This document shows positions 6,443 to 14,229 of a stretch of 14,424 nt of DNA, piece by piece (positions within the stretch are counted from its first letter, which is position 1; each line of letters opens with the position of its first letter). This stretch comes from Bacteroidales bacterium. GTDB lineage: Bacteria; Bacteroidota; Bacteroidia; Bacteroidales; UBA7960. The DNA is taken from assembly GCA_007122505.1 (NCBI GenBank), contig SKTQ01000116.1, forward strand, positions 1 to 14,424, given 5' to 3'. Both the position numbers and the translations under genes were made by a program. The notes beneath the pieces are model-generated. The model was not told the origin of the DNA, searched no databases, and saw nothing but the letters and a program-made list of their open reading frames with translations.

Positions 6443-8137
6443 ATGAAACGAAAACATTTGTTGCTCATACTTTTACCGGTGCTGATGGCATGCCTGTTTT
6501 TATCCTGCGGTGTTGACCGTGCAGATACAATTTACATAAATGCCAATATTTACACGGCAGATGAGGATTTGGCGCATGCAACGGCATTGGCTGTCAAAGG
6601 AGATCGCTTTATATATGTTGGCGATACGGAGTCTGCATTGGCTTTTTCCGGCAGGGATACCAAGGTCATAGACCTGGAAGGCTTAACAGTGATTCCGGGA
6701 CTTACCGAGAGCCACATGCATTTTGATGGTCTGGCAAAAAATCTGCTGATGGCACCGTTGGATATATACTGGTTAACGGTGGATGATTTACTTGAAACCA
6801 TTGAGGGGGCTGTTGCACGTGCAGACAGCGGGGCATGGATTGTCGCGCGAGGCTATAATGATGCTATTTGGGAGGATCCTCCGCACCGGAGTACGCTTGA
6901 TGCAGTTAGTCCCCATAACCCAGTTGTTTTGAGAAGGTATTGCGGTCATGCGCATTTTGTGAACAGCATTGCTTTAGGGGTAGCCGGTATCACTGCAGAA
7001 ACCGGGGATCCTGAGGCCGGGATCATTGTTCGGGATAAAAGCGGGGAGCCTACGGGTGTGCTGGTTTCTGCTGCCGGAGCGCTGGTTACGCGACACATTC
7101 CGCCCGATCCCGATCTTGACCATGCACAATGGCTCGAAGCCTATCGGCTGGCCGGTAATTCGTTGCTGGCAGCCGGTATCACAACCGCCCATGACCTGAC
7201 ACCCACTACCCTGGAAGATATTGCCATCCGAAGGGATGCTTTTGAGAAAGGGCTTTTGAAAGTCCGGCTGATGGATGCGGTTACGGAGTCTACCGCAAGA
7301 GAGATGAATAAACCCCTTGTCGGCCTGTATGACCATCGCTACACGGTAAGATGGGTGAAAAAATTTGTGGACGGCTCACTTGGAGGACGGGGAGCTGCAT
7401 TGCTGGAAGCGTATGATGATATGCCCGGTGAAACAGGTGCTTTGCGGCCGCTGGGCGAAGATACGGATGTTTATGCACAACTGGTGGCTGATATGCTGGA
7501 GCTGGGGTTTAGCACCAGAACACATTCCATCGGCGACAAAGGCAACAGGGCAACGCTGGATGCTTTTGAGAAAGCTATGGATATCAGTGGAAAAAGTCCC
7601 TCTGAGGCACGGCTGGTTGTGGAGCATGCACAGATTCTCCACCCGGAAGACATCCGGCGATTTGCAGACAGGAATATCCTGGCTTCCATGCAACCTATCC
7701 ATGCTACGGAAGACATGCTTTTTGTTGAAAGCAGAATCGGATATGACCGTGCACGTGCAGGCGCCTATGCCTGGCGAAGTATTCTGGACGCCGATGGCTT
7801 GATTGCCGCCGGATCAGATTATTACGTTTCACCGTTCAATCCATTTTATGGATTGCATGCTGCCGTTACGCGGCAAGACCGGGAGAACAATCCGCCGGGC
7901 GGATGGTTTCCGGAACAGGCAATGAGCCGCATCGAAGCATTGAAAGCCTATACGATCTGGCCGGCATACCTTGAATTCTCGGAGGATATAAAAGGAAGTA
8001 TCACTCCGGGCAAACTTGCTGATTTTTTGGTTATTGACAGGGATTATATGGCCATCCGCGCGGAGGATATCCACCATATCAGGGTTTTAAAAACCGTACT
8101 GGGCGGTGAGTTGGTTTTTAACCTGCCTGATGAATGA
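6443..8137 (+). CDS. Lipoprotein amidohydrolase (YtcJ-like, Amidohydro_3 family)
   Basis: A 564-residue protein whose N-terminus (MKRKHLLLIL...LFLSC) is a lipoprotein signal with Cys22 as the acylation site, so it is probably membrane-anchored outside the cytoplasm. The rest is an amidohydrolase TIM barrel of the Amidohydro_3/YtcJ group: PGLTESHMHFDG with metal ligands His91 and His93, KKFVDGSL with a likely carboxylated lysine (Lys306 or 307), His361 in RTHSIGDKGN, His395 in VVEHAQI and Asp459 in AAGSDYYVSPFNP. The C-terminal GSITPGKLADFLVID closes the small beta domain. All metal ligands are present; the usual D-x-H-x-H start is E-S-H-M-H here. The substrate is unknown; related enzymes hydrolyse amides, formamides or cyclic imides. 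The dipeptidase gene follows after 138 bp on the same strand. Confidence 0.9.
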   Translation: MKRKHLLLILLPVLMACLFLSCGVDRADTIYINANIYTADEDLAHATALAVKGDRFIYVGDTESALAFSGRDTKVIDLEGLTVIPGLTESHMHFDGLAKNLLMAPLDIYWLTVDDLLETIEGAVARADSGAWIVARGYNDAIWEDPPHRSTLDAVSPHNPVVLRRYCGHAHFVNSIALGVAGITAETGDPEAGIIVRDKSGEPTGVLVSAAGALVTRHIPPDPDLDHAQWLEAYRLAGNSLLAAGITTAHDLTPTTLEDIAIRRDAFEKGLLKVRLMDAVTESTAREMNKPLVGLYDHRYTVRWVKKFVDGSLGGRGAALLEAYDDMPGETGALRPLGEDTDVYAQLVADMLELGFSTRTHSIGDKGNRATLDAFEKAMDISGKSPSEARLVVEHAQILHPEDIRRFADRNILASMQPIHATEDMLFVESRIGYDRARAGAYAWRSILDADGLIAAGSDYYVSPFNPFYGLHAAVTRQDRENNPPGGWFPEQAMSRIEALKAYTIWPAYLEFSEDIKGSITPGKLADFLVIDRDYMAIRAEDIHHIRVLKTVLGGELVFNLPDE

Positions 8138-8275
8138 CCGTTAAGCTTTTGATGTTTGTATATCAGAAATTTACGACTTGAAAGCCGGCAGTATAGCTGA
8201 TGAGAACCACCGATCAAAGCATGCCTGAGAATACAGATTAGCCTCTTAATAGCAACATTCAATAAAATCAGAACA

Positions 8276-9832
8276 ATGAAAAAAAATAGAATAATGATCA
8301 TTTTGATGATGGTGGTGGTGTCCATCATTGTTTGCAGAAATGAAGCAAAGGCATGTTTTGCCGTTGTGGTGGGTAAAGACGCCAGTGCCGACGGTTCGGT
8401 GCTTTTTGGTCACCTGGAGCAAAACGGCGGTTTGCGTAATCTGAGCTACAGATACGTGCCCCGTATGGAGCATGCACCGGGCAGCATGGTTCACCTGCGT
8501 CGTGGCGGGAAATGGCCGCAGGCGAACGAAACCTTTGCCTATTTGTGGACGAGCAACCCGGGTGTGGAGTTCAGCGACGGTTATTTCAATGAATATGGTG
8601 TGGCCATCTCATCGGATGCATGCCGAACCCGCGAAGACTCTTACGATGAACTGGTTGCACGCGGCGATATTGTTGACGGAGGTATTGGTTATAAATTGCG
8701 GAGAATTGTGGCTCAGAGGGCAAAGACAGCGCGTCAGGGCGTGGATATTGCCACCGAGCTGCTGAATTATTTTGGTTATGCCGCCTCGGGACGAACCTAT
8801 ATCATAGCCGATGCCGATGAGGCCTGGCTTCTTGCCGTGGTAAGGGGCAAGCACTGGATCGCACAGCGGGTTCCCGATGATGCCATTGTTTTATTGCCCA
8901 ATGTTCATATCATTGGTCCGGAAGCAGACCTAAGAGACACAGACAATGTGCTCGCTTCCGAGGGACTGGTTGAATATGCCATATCACGCGGTTGGTACGA
9001 TCCAGATAGCGGAGAACCCTTCAGCTTCAGGGAAGCTTTCAATCTGCCTCCTCACGAAGGTAGTTTTATGGATGAGTATGGGGTAGATCCACGGCAGTGG
9101 TTTAGCCAGTCACTGGTAAAGAACGAATTGATCAAACTGCCGGCAGAGCAGCAACTGCCCTTTGCGCTGTACAGCGATCATTTATTTACTGTTTCTGATG
9201 TGGCCAATATCATCCGAAGTCATGGACACATTGATGGCCAAGAGCCTGATATGTCCCTTTCGTACGCGCTTGGCATGCCAGCAGATGCATCTCCGCACCA
9301 CCAGCCTGGAACCGGGGCCATTTGCAGCAGCACATCACAGGAGCTGGTTGTTTACCAGCTGAGAAACTGGCTGCCTGCAAAAGTAGGGTCTGTTGCCTGG
9401 CGAACCACTGCTGCACCCTGCGGCTCAGTGCTCGTCCCCTGGTATGCAGGCATTACATCCACACCAAAAGCCTATTACAAAAACTGGCCTCTGGATCAGG
9501 CACTGGATATCAGTTTTCAGTTCAATCCACCACCCGGAACTTTCAATTATGATCCGGAAAATGCATTTGATGTGTTTAATGCCCTGGAAAATATGATTGA
9601 TCTGAACTACCCCGAAAACATCAAATGGGCAAGAGAGCATTGGGATCCTTTTGAAGCAGAACAGTTTGACATGCAGCCGGCCATCGAAGCAGTAGCATTG
9701 ATATTATTAGAAGATGATTCTGAACTGGCACGGGCTTTTTTGACAAATTACTCAAACGCAAGAGCCATACTGGCACTTGAGACCGCCAAAGAGATGCTGA
9801 ACCATCTGAAGACCATTCATTGGGCGCACTAA
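8276..9832 (+). CDS. Secreted C69-family dipeptidase (PepD-like Ntn hydrolase)
   Basis: A 518-residue protein. A signal peptide with a long hydrophobic core (residues 5-20) ends at EAKA|C, so signal peptidase I cleavage would expose Cys27 as the new N-terminal residue. In peptidase family C69 (formerly U34) the N-terminal cysteine is the nucleophile, and the next stretch, CFAVVVGKDASADGSVLFG, matches the family signature CTT-x-VGK-x-A-S-x-DGS. Further family segments are FNEYGVAISSDAC and GRTYIIADADEAWLLAVV. The length is typical. Likely role: degradation of di- or short peptides in the periplasm or outside the cell, possibly including cell-wall peptides given MltF nearby, but the latter is inference. 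I see no clear promoter box in the 138-bp leader. Confidence 0.92.
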   Translation: MKKNRIMIILMMVVVSIIVCRNEAKACFAVVVGKDASADGSVLFGHLEQNGGLRNLSYRYVPRMEHAPGSMVHLRRGGKWPQANETFAYLWTSNPGVEFSDGYFNEYGVAISSDACRTREDSYDELVARGDIVDGGIGYKLRRIVAQRAKTARQGVDIATELLNYFGYAASGRTYIIADADEAWLLAVVRGKHWIAQRVPDDAIVLLPNVHIIGPEADLRDTDNVLASEGLVEYAISRGWYDPDSGEPFSFREAFNLPPHEGSFMDEYGVDPRQWFSQSLVKNELIKLPAEQQLPFALYSDHLFTVSDVANIIRSHGHIDGQEPDMSLSYALGMPADASPHHQPGTGAICSSTSQELVVYQLRNWLPAKVGSVAWRTTAAPCGSVLVPWYAGITSTPKAYYKNWPLDQALDISFQFNPPPGTFNYDPENAFDVFNALENMIDLNYPENIKWAREHWDPFEAEQFDMQPAIEAVALILLEDDSELARAFLTNYSNARAILALETAKEMLNHLKTIHWAH

Positions 9833-10000
9833 CAGGATGAGTGGTTGGATCAACCGGAAAGTCCAGGGTAAAAAAAACAATCTCCTGCTATATGGATAAA
9901 CCCTGAGATTTCAGAAACAAATAAATTGAATTGGGAGGAATCGTCTAAAGGTGCCATTGCGGTGACCAATAATTTAGTAACACGAAAATTTTACAGGCTT

Positions 10001-10582
10001 ATGAAAACAACATTCGGTCCTCAAAAAATCATGTTTCCCTGTCCAACAACCCTCGTTGTAACAGGAAGCATGGAAAAAGCAAATATTGTGACCATTGCAT
10101 GGGTAAGTCTTTTGACAAGCCAACCGCCAACATTGGGAATATCGGTCGGTACCCGCGGATTTTCCGCAGAGGAGATAAAAGCGAACAAAGATTTCACGGT
10201 AAATATTGCTACGGTATCCATCATGACCGAAGCAGACTTTTGCGGAATCAGGTCAGGCAGAGATCTGGACAAGTTTGCCGAAACCGGTTTGACCAAAATG
10301 CCCTCGACAGTGGTCAGGTCGCCCATCATCAGGGAATGTCCGCTTAACCTGGAGTGCAAGCTGGTTGACTGGCGTATCATTGGCCGGACCAATCATTTTG
10401 TGGGAGAAATCGTACAAACACACGTGGATACCAATTTATTGAAAGATACAGACAACATTGGCTCCATAGATATCCGGGCTTTTGACCCGCTGATATATAT
10501 TGGCGGGGTTAGAGAATACAGGCGTGTTGGAGAAAAAGCTGGTGACCCTTACAAAATTGGAAATGAGCTTAAAAATAGATGA
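10001..10582 (+). CDS. Flavoredoxin-like flavin reductase
   Basis: A 193-residue flavin reductase-like domain protein binding FMN. The frame is open back to a TTG at 9926, but the ATG at 10001 gives MKTTFGPQKIMFPCPTTLV, the usual N-terminus and length for flavoredoxins, so I chose it. Family features are NIVTIAWVSLLTSQPPTLGISV (28-49), the FCGIRSGRDLDKF segment (80-92) and the C-terminal DPLIYIGGVREYRRVGEKAG (162-181). These proteins transfer electrons or reduce flavin in the cytoplasm; the partner is unknown. A GGGAGG run at 9933-9938 has no in-frame ATG close behind it and is probably incidental. Its TGA overlaps the ATG of a 12-codon reading frame leading to xseA, so co-transcription with xseAB is likely. 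Confidence 0.88.
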   Translation: MKTTFGPQKIMFPCPTTLVVTGSMEKANIVTIAWVSLLTSQPPTLGISVGTRGFSAEEIKANKDFTVNIATVSIMTEADFCGIRSGRDLDKFAETGLTKMPSTVVRSPIIRECPLNLECKLVDWRIIGRTNHFVGEIVQTHVDTNLLKDTDNIGSIDIRAFDPLIYIGGVREYRRVGEKAGDPYKIGNELKNR

Positions 10583-10616
10583 TGTTGCTGTTTATTTATC
10601 ATGATGATAGTTGGAG

Positions 10617-12011
10617 ATGATGGATGAGAGAAAGATCTTTACACTTGGGGACGTTGCGCGCAGCATCAGGAAAACCCTTTCCGAGCGTTACAGGTCTGCC
10701 TATTGGATCAAGGCGGAGCTGAACAAATTAAACCATTACAAGTATTCCGGCCATTGCTACCCCGACCTTGTTGAAAAAGAGGCGGGTAAAATTACTGCCC
10801 AAATGCGGGCAACCTTATGGAAGGAAGACTATCATGCCATCAACCGGCGTTTTTTGGATGTCCTGAAAGAGCCCCTGAAAGACGGGATCAAAATCCTTTT
10901 TCTTGCACGCATCAGTTTTGATGCAGTATATGGTCTCTCGTTGCGTATAATTGACATTGATCCGGCATTTACCCTGGGAGATCTTGAACAGGAAAAGCAA
11001 GCATGCATAGAAAAACTTACAAAGGAGGGAATATTTGATGCCAACAAGCATCTTGAAATCCCCCTCCTCCCGCAGCGAATTGCGGTAATTTCAGTGGAAA
11101 CAAGCAAGGGATATGCAGATTTTGTCAAAATGATCGACCACAATCCAAACAAGTACCGTTTTCATCATCATTTGTTTCCATCCCTTCTCCAGGGAGATCA
11201 GGCAGTGGATTCCATCATTCATCAGCTCAGAAAGATCATTAAGCTGAAACAGCATTTTGACGTGGTTGTGATTGTGCGCGGAGGTGGTGGCGATATTGGC
11301 CTGTCATGTTATAACAATTACACGCTGGCGAGGGAAGTAGCCCTTTCCCCATTACCGGTATTAACAGGAATTGGCCATGCTACCAATGAAACTGTGGTGG
11401 AAATGGTGGCATACGCCAATGAGATCACCCCAACCAAACTGGCAGAATCACTCATTCAACGCTTTCATCAATTTGCACAAACTCTTGCCAGCCTGGAAAA
11501 TACATTGGTTAGCGGTTCAATGCAAAAACTGCAACATAGCAAGGAATATTTTAATCACCAGGTCCACATGTTTTTGACGCATAGTCGCGGAATATTTTTC
11601 AGGCATCGCAGTCATTTGCGGGAGCTGGGTCTCCATTTGACCCGATACACAGGTTTTCTTATTAAAAATGCCAGGGAATATATGCTGGGGCAGCAGATGG
11701 AATTCATTAAAAAGCAAGCCTTTGGTTTTTTCAAGGTGGAACGGGATAACCTGAGTTATCAGCAAAAGTATATGCAGTTGAAGAGTATGGCTATTATAAA
11801 AAAAGCCTCAGAGGATGTGAACGCTATTGACAGAATTGCCAGGCAGTTGCATCCGGCCAATGTGTTGAAGAGGGGTTACAGCATTACCCGTCAAAAAGGA
11901 AAATCATTAATGAGTTTCAAAGAGGTAAAAACAGATCACTTTATCGAAACAACCTTATTTGATGGGGTTATCATAAGTAAGGTATTGAATACGGAAACAA
12001 AAAAACAATAG
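10617..12011 (+). CDS. xseA: Exodeoxyribonuclease VII large subunit
   Basis: About 464 residues. The N-terminal OB-fold domain (roughly residues 8-115; IFTLGDVARSIRKTLSERY..YWIKAEL) binds single-stranded DNA. It is followed by the catalytic domain (LPQRIAVISVETSKGYADF, then VVIVRGGGGDIG and GIGHATNETVVEMVAYANEITPTKLAE) and a helical C-terminal arm for XseB. Exonuclease VII degrades single-stranded DNA from both ends and acts in repair. Compared with the classical G-H-x-T-D-x-T motif, this copy has H-A-T-N-E-T, replacing the aspartate by asparagine; I believe this is usual in Bacteroidota. The ATG at 10617 is followed by a second ATG at 10620 that overlaps an upstream TGA; either may be used. 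xseB starts 3 bp after the stop. Confidence 0.95.
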   Translation: MMDERKIFTLGDVARSIRKTLSERYRSAYWIKAELNKLNHYKYSGHCYPDLVEKEAGKITAQMRATLWKEDYHAINRRFLDVLKEPLKDGIKILFLARISFDAVYGLSLRIIDIDPAFTLGDLEQEKQACIEKLTKEGIFDANKHLEIPLLPQRIAVISVETSKGYADFVKMIDHNPNKYRFHHHLFPSLLQGDQAVDSIIHQLRKIIKLKQHFDVVVIVRGGGGDIGLSCYNNYTLAREVALSPLPVLTGIGHATNETVVEMVAYANEITPTKLAESLIQRFHQFAQTLASLENTLVSGSMQKLQHSKEYFNHQVHMFLTHSRGIFFRHRSHLRELGLHLTRYTGFLIKNAREYMLGQQMEFIKKQAFGFFKVERDNLSYQQKYMQLKSMAIIKKASEDVNAIDRIARQLHPANVLKRGYSITRQKGKSLMSFKEVKTDHFIETTLFDGVIISKVLNTETKKQ

Positions 12012-12014
12012 ATC

Positions 12015-12233
12015 ATGGAAAAGCAAACAGGATACAAGGAGGCTTTTGAAGAGCTGCAACAGATTGTTGCCGATATGGAAGAAGGTGAAATTGGTGTGGA
12101 TGAGCTTTCAGAAAAAGTAAAGAGGGCCGCTGAGCTGATTCGAATCTGTAAAGAAAAACTGTATCATACAGAGTCTGATGTACAAAAGATTTTGAATGAT
12201 TTGGAGGAGGAGAAGAGCAAAACAAATGAGTAA
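12015..12233 (+). CDS. xseB: Exodeoxyribonuclease VII small subunit
   Basis: A 72-residue, mostly helical protein with the XseB pattern: YKEAFEELQQIVADMEEGEIGVDELSEKVKRAAELIRICKEKL. The length fits the family. Several XseB copies bind the C-terminal arm of each XseA. It starts 3 bp after the xseA stop in the normal operon order, and the hairpin at 12266-12313 follows 32 bp after its stop. Confidence 0.95.
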   Translation: MEKQTGYKEAFEELQQIVADMEEGEIGVDELSEKVKRAAELIRICKEKLYHTESDVQKILNDLEEEKSKTNE

Positions 12234-12265
12234 TTGATATCATTTGCCTGCACCATCCTATGAAA

Positions 12266-12313
12266 AAACCGGCACATTGCAACCCTGACTGTAAGGGTTC
12301 TATGTGCCGGTTT
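12266..12313. terminator. Bidirectional intrinsic terminator between xseB and the HMA gene
   Basis: A 12-bp perfect outer stem, AAACCGGCACAT at 12266-12277 with ATGTGCCGGTTT at 12302-12313, encloses a 6-bp inner stem, AACCCT at 12281-12286 with AGGGTT at 12294-12299. On the minus strand the stem runs into TTTTTT, a good U-tract for the convergent HMA gene, whose stop is 21 bp away. On the plus strand only TTT follows, but the strong stem should also stop xseB transcripts. Confidence 0.85.
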
Positions 12314-12334
12314 GAAATATTTAGACAGAATGGT

Positions 12335-12721
12335 TTAGCAACCTCCGCCGGTGTTTGTTCTAACAGTGGTTTCCTTTTTTTCGGTGTCTGAACCACAGTT
12401 TGATTGTACTTCTGTGTTACCGCAACCGGGTGTTCCAGTAGCTTCAAGTTTTTCAGAGGAATAGCCCGCGTCAGCGATTTTCTGATAAACATCGTTAAGA
12501 TCTACAGTTTCAGTGCAATAGGTAAGGGAAAGCAATTTGGTCTCTACCGACCATTCAGCTTTTGCCACACCTTCAATTTTGGCAGCAGTTTCGATGGCTG
12601 CTTTACAACCACCACAGTTGCCATTCACCTTAAACTCTACAGTTTGGGTGGTTCCCATTGCCATCGCCAGCATTGGAAGCATCAGGGCTGCTACGAAGAA
12701 TAATTTTCTCATCATGATCAT
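12335..12721 (-). CDS. Secreted heavy-metal-associated (HMA) domain protein
   Basis: A 128-residue protein. A signal peptide (RKLFFVAALMLPMLAMAMG, residues 5-23) precedes an HMA domain: TVEFKVNGNCGGCKAAIETA with the metal-binding C36-G-G-C39 and the usual beta-alpha-beta pattern to about residue 92 (ADAGYSSEKLEA). Cys69 sits within the domain, and the low-complexity tail carries Cys100, Cys109 and the final Cys128, the last in a GGGC end. HMA domains bind Cu(I), Zn or Hg. Export and the extra cysteines suggest a periplasmic metal carrier or sink. Start codons at residues 1, 3 and 4 are all ATG; residue 3 or 4 gives the most typical signal peptide. No transporter gene is adjacent. Confidence 0.88.
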   Translation of the reverse strand: MIMMRKLFFVAALMLPMLAMAMGTTQTVEFKVNGNCGGCKAAIETAAKIEGVAKAEWSVETKLLSLTYCTETVDLNDVYQKIADAGYSSEKLEATGTPGCGNTEVQSNCGSDTEKKETTVRTNTGGGC

Positions 12722-12768
12722 TTTTTTGTTAAACAGTTCAACAATTGGATTTAGAATTGGTACTTAAA

Positions 12769-12776
12769 CAAGTATA
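12769..12776 (-). promoter_or_regulatory. Possible -7 box of the HMA gene
   Basis: The minus strand reads TATACTTG, one mismatch from TAnnTTTG, 47 bp before the HMA gene start. A TTG lies 16 bp upstream, shorter than the usual spacing, so this is only a candidate. Confidence 0.35.
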
Positions 12777-12957
12777 AAGGTACCCATTTCTTCAATACGA
12801 AACAACACACTGGTATGAAATGTTTGCGTTTTTTAAAGATATTTAACAATTGTTTAGTGTTTAGGTGTGATGGAAATGCAAGCAGTTATGCCTTGGTTTT
12901 TACATAACAGTAGGCAAGATAATGGGTTTGTTTGAAGCTTAAAATGTAAGACTTAGC

Positions 12958-13149
12958 TCAGTCAATCCGTTTGAGGATTTCCGCTGAGCGACCACCATAA
13001 GGAAGCGACCCACCTTCATCTTCCTTAAGTTTTTTCCATGCTTTTGAGATAATGATCTCGTCTACATCGTCTTTAGTGCAGGGGACTTCCACCACATATT
13101 CATCGATCCCATAGGTGGCGATGGTACATTTTACAATGGCTTTTCCCAT
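12958..13149 (-). CDS. Small hypothetical protein, 63 residues
   Basis: I do not recognise this protein. It starts at a clean ATG (13149-13147) and ends in TGA. The sequence begins MGKAIVKCTIATYGIDEYVVEVP, which predicts two beta strands, followed by an acidic turn (CTKDDVDEIIIS) and a helix (KAWKKLKEDE), then GGSLPYGGRSAEILKRID. It has Cys8 and Cys24 but no CxxC, and no signal or membrane segment, so it would be a small soluble cytoplasmic protein. Codon use looks like a real gene rather than a shadow, and nothing overlaps it on the other strand. The inverted repeat CTGAC-CA-GTCAG lies 27 bp upstream of the start. Confidence 0.6.
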   Translation of the reverse strand: MGKAIVKCTIATYGIDEYVVEVPCTKDDVDEIIISKAWKKLKEDEGGSLPYGGRSAEILKRID

Positions 13150-13175
13150 ATTGTTTATAGTCTTTGTATTAATAA

Positions 13176-13187
13176 CTGACCAGTCAG
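13176..13187 (-). promoter_or_regulatory. Small inverted repeat upstream of the 63-residue gene
   Basis: CTGAC-CA-GTCAG is a perfect 5-bp inverted repeat with a 2-bp centre, 27-38 bp before the start codon of the small gene, at about the position expected for promoter or operator contacts. No TAnnTTTG box is seen. It is short enough to occur by chance. Confidence 0.25.
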
Positions 13188-13210
13188 GGATTACAGTTTC
13201 ATCTTTTCTT

Positions 13211-13241
13211 ATATCCGGACAACAATGTCACGGATATTTTT
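13211..13241 (+). terminator. Hairpin with T-tract in the 13150-13516 intergenic region
   Basis: ATATCCGGACA (13211-13221), a 4-nt loop ACAA, then TGTC-A-CGGATAT (13226-13237) form an 11-bp stem with one bulged A, followed on the plus strand by TTTT (13238-13241). This is the form of a plus-strand intrinsic terminator, but no plus-strand gene ends here: the upstream gene lies on the minus strand. It could end an unannotated or antisense plus-strand transcript, or act in the leader of the small minus-strand gene. The rest of this 367-bp gap holds the CTGAC repeat, a GACCGTT pair (13368-13374 and 13389-13395) and an AT-rich promoter-like stretch near 13440-13480. Confidence 0.45.
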
Positions 13242-13445
13242 GATTATGTAAAGGTAAAGAAAAAACACAACAACAGAAAGGGCCTTCTATCCTGCACAGA
13301 GTAATTGTTTATGACATCTTACCAATTACGAACTCAAAAAACAATAAGGACAAAGAACGCAAACCAGGACCGTTTAATTGCTATAATTGACCGTTCGATT
13401 TATTTTATAGATATTTTTTAAACTTAAAGTTAAATTATATATATT

Positions 13446-13479
13446 TTTGTATGAATTTTATGACAAAGAATATAGTTTG
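13446..13479 (+). promoter_or_regulatory. Candidate promoter of the PD-(D/E)XK gene
   Basis: TTTG at 13446-13449 and TATAGTTTG at 13471-13479 are 21 bp apart, close to the Bacteroidota TTTG-N19/21-TAnnTTTG layout, but the -7 element has one extra base. The alternative is TATTTTTG at 13442-13449 as a full -7 match without a -33. The ATG follows at 13517. Confidence 0.35.
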
Positions 13480-13516
13480 ATAACAGGCAAATCCTAACTG
13501 CACATGAATAAGGATC

Positions 13517-14206
13517 ATGAACAAACGAAAAAAGTATAAAAGCCCTAAAATCATCAGCCACAGACTGAATGAACCTGAGGTGCCATACACGCAGCCCCTG
13601 AGTGCCCAGGATGTTTGGAAAATGTTCCAGGATGTTGCAGATCGCTTTAAGGAAACGGATAAACAGTTTAAAGAAATCACAGAACGATTTAAAAATAACG
13701 AAAGAGAGCGTAGTATAGATGATTCAAGATGGGAAGAGTCAAAAATGCAGTTCAAGGAAACGGACAAGAAACTGAAACAGCTCAGCGAATTGTTTACTTC
13801 ACAATGGGGAAAACTGATGGAATCGCTGGTGGAAGGCGACCTGATACAGTTGCTCAATGCAAGAGGTATCAAGGTACACCGGACGCAGCAACGCATTGAA
13901 AGCAAACAGCCCGGTCCGGCTTACGAGTTTGATATCCTGGCGGAGAATGGCCTAGAACTGGTATTCGTGGAAGTGAAAACCACCATGAAGACCGGGGATG
14001 TGAAACATTTCCTCCAAAAGCTGGAAAAAGTCAAAACCTGGATGCCACGGTACAAAGATATGACCGTGTATGGAGCTGTGGCCTACCTCCGGGCAGACAA
14101 GAACTGTATTCAGATGGCCGAGAACAAGGGCCTGTTTGTCATCAGGGCCACCGGGAAAAGCGCAAGCATCATCAATAGTGAGGATTTCAGGCCAAAGCCG
14201 TTTTGA
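13517..14206 (+). CDS. Coiled-coil PD-(D/E)XK nuclease-superfamily protein
   Basis: A 229-residue protein. After a basic N-terminus (NKRKKYKSPK), residues about 30-100 are a charged coiled coil with the repeated motif FKETDK at 44-49 and 79-84. Residues about 100-229 form a nuclease-like fold: Glu106 in LVEGDL, Asp139 in YEFDILAE, and Glu152-x-Lys154 in VFVEVKTT give the E...D...ExK set, followed by YGAVAYL (185-191) and GLFVIRATGKSASIIN (205-220). It resembles the DUF3782-like group of PD-(D/E)XK proteins, which is multi-copy in many Bacteroidota; whether they cut DNA is not known to me. It is monocistronic, and the oriented repeat array begins about 23 bp after its stop. Confidence 0.85.
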   Translation: MNKRKKYKSPKIISHRLNEPEVPYTQPLSAQDVWKMFQDVADRFKETDKQFKEITERFKNNERERSIDDSRWEESKMQFKETDKKLKQLSELFTSQWGKLMESLVEGDLIQLLNARGIKVHRTQQRIESKQPGPAYEFDILAENGLELVFVEVKTTMKTGDVKHFLQKLEKVKTWMPRYKDMTVYGAVAYLRADKNCIQMAENKGLFVIRATGKSASIINSEDFRPKPF

Positions 14207-14229
14207 ATAATGAAAATAGTATATGAGGA

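Noticed and set aside
9843..9905. Hairpins after the dipeptidase gene (GGTTG-GAT-CAACC; CAGGGT with ACCCTG 30 bp apart)
   Set aside because: The first stem is only 5 bp with no T-run; the second has a very long loop. Neither makes a credible terminator.
9926..10000. TTG start giving a 25-residue N-terminal extension of the flavin reductase
   Set aside because: The ATG at 10001 yields the normal family N-terminus; the extension has no recognisable feature and relies on a rare start codon.
13504..13539. Short upstream reading frame overlapping the start of the PD-(D/E)XK gene
   Set aside because: Eleven codons in an AT-rich leader, with no composition or motif pointing to a regulatory peptide; expected by chance.
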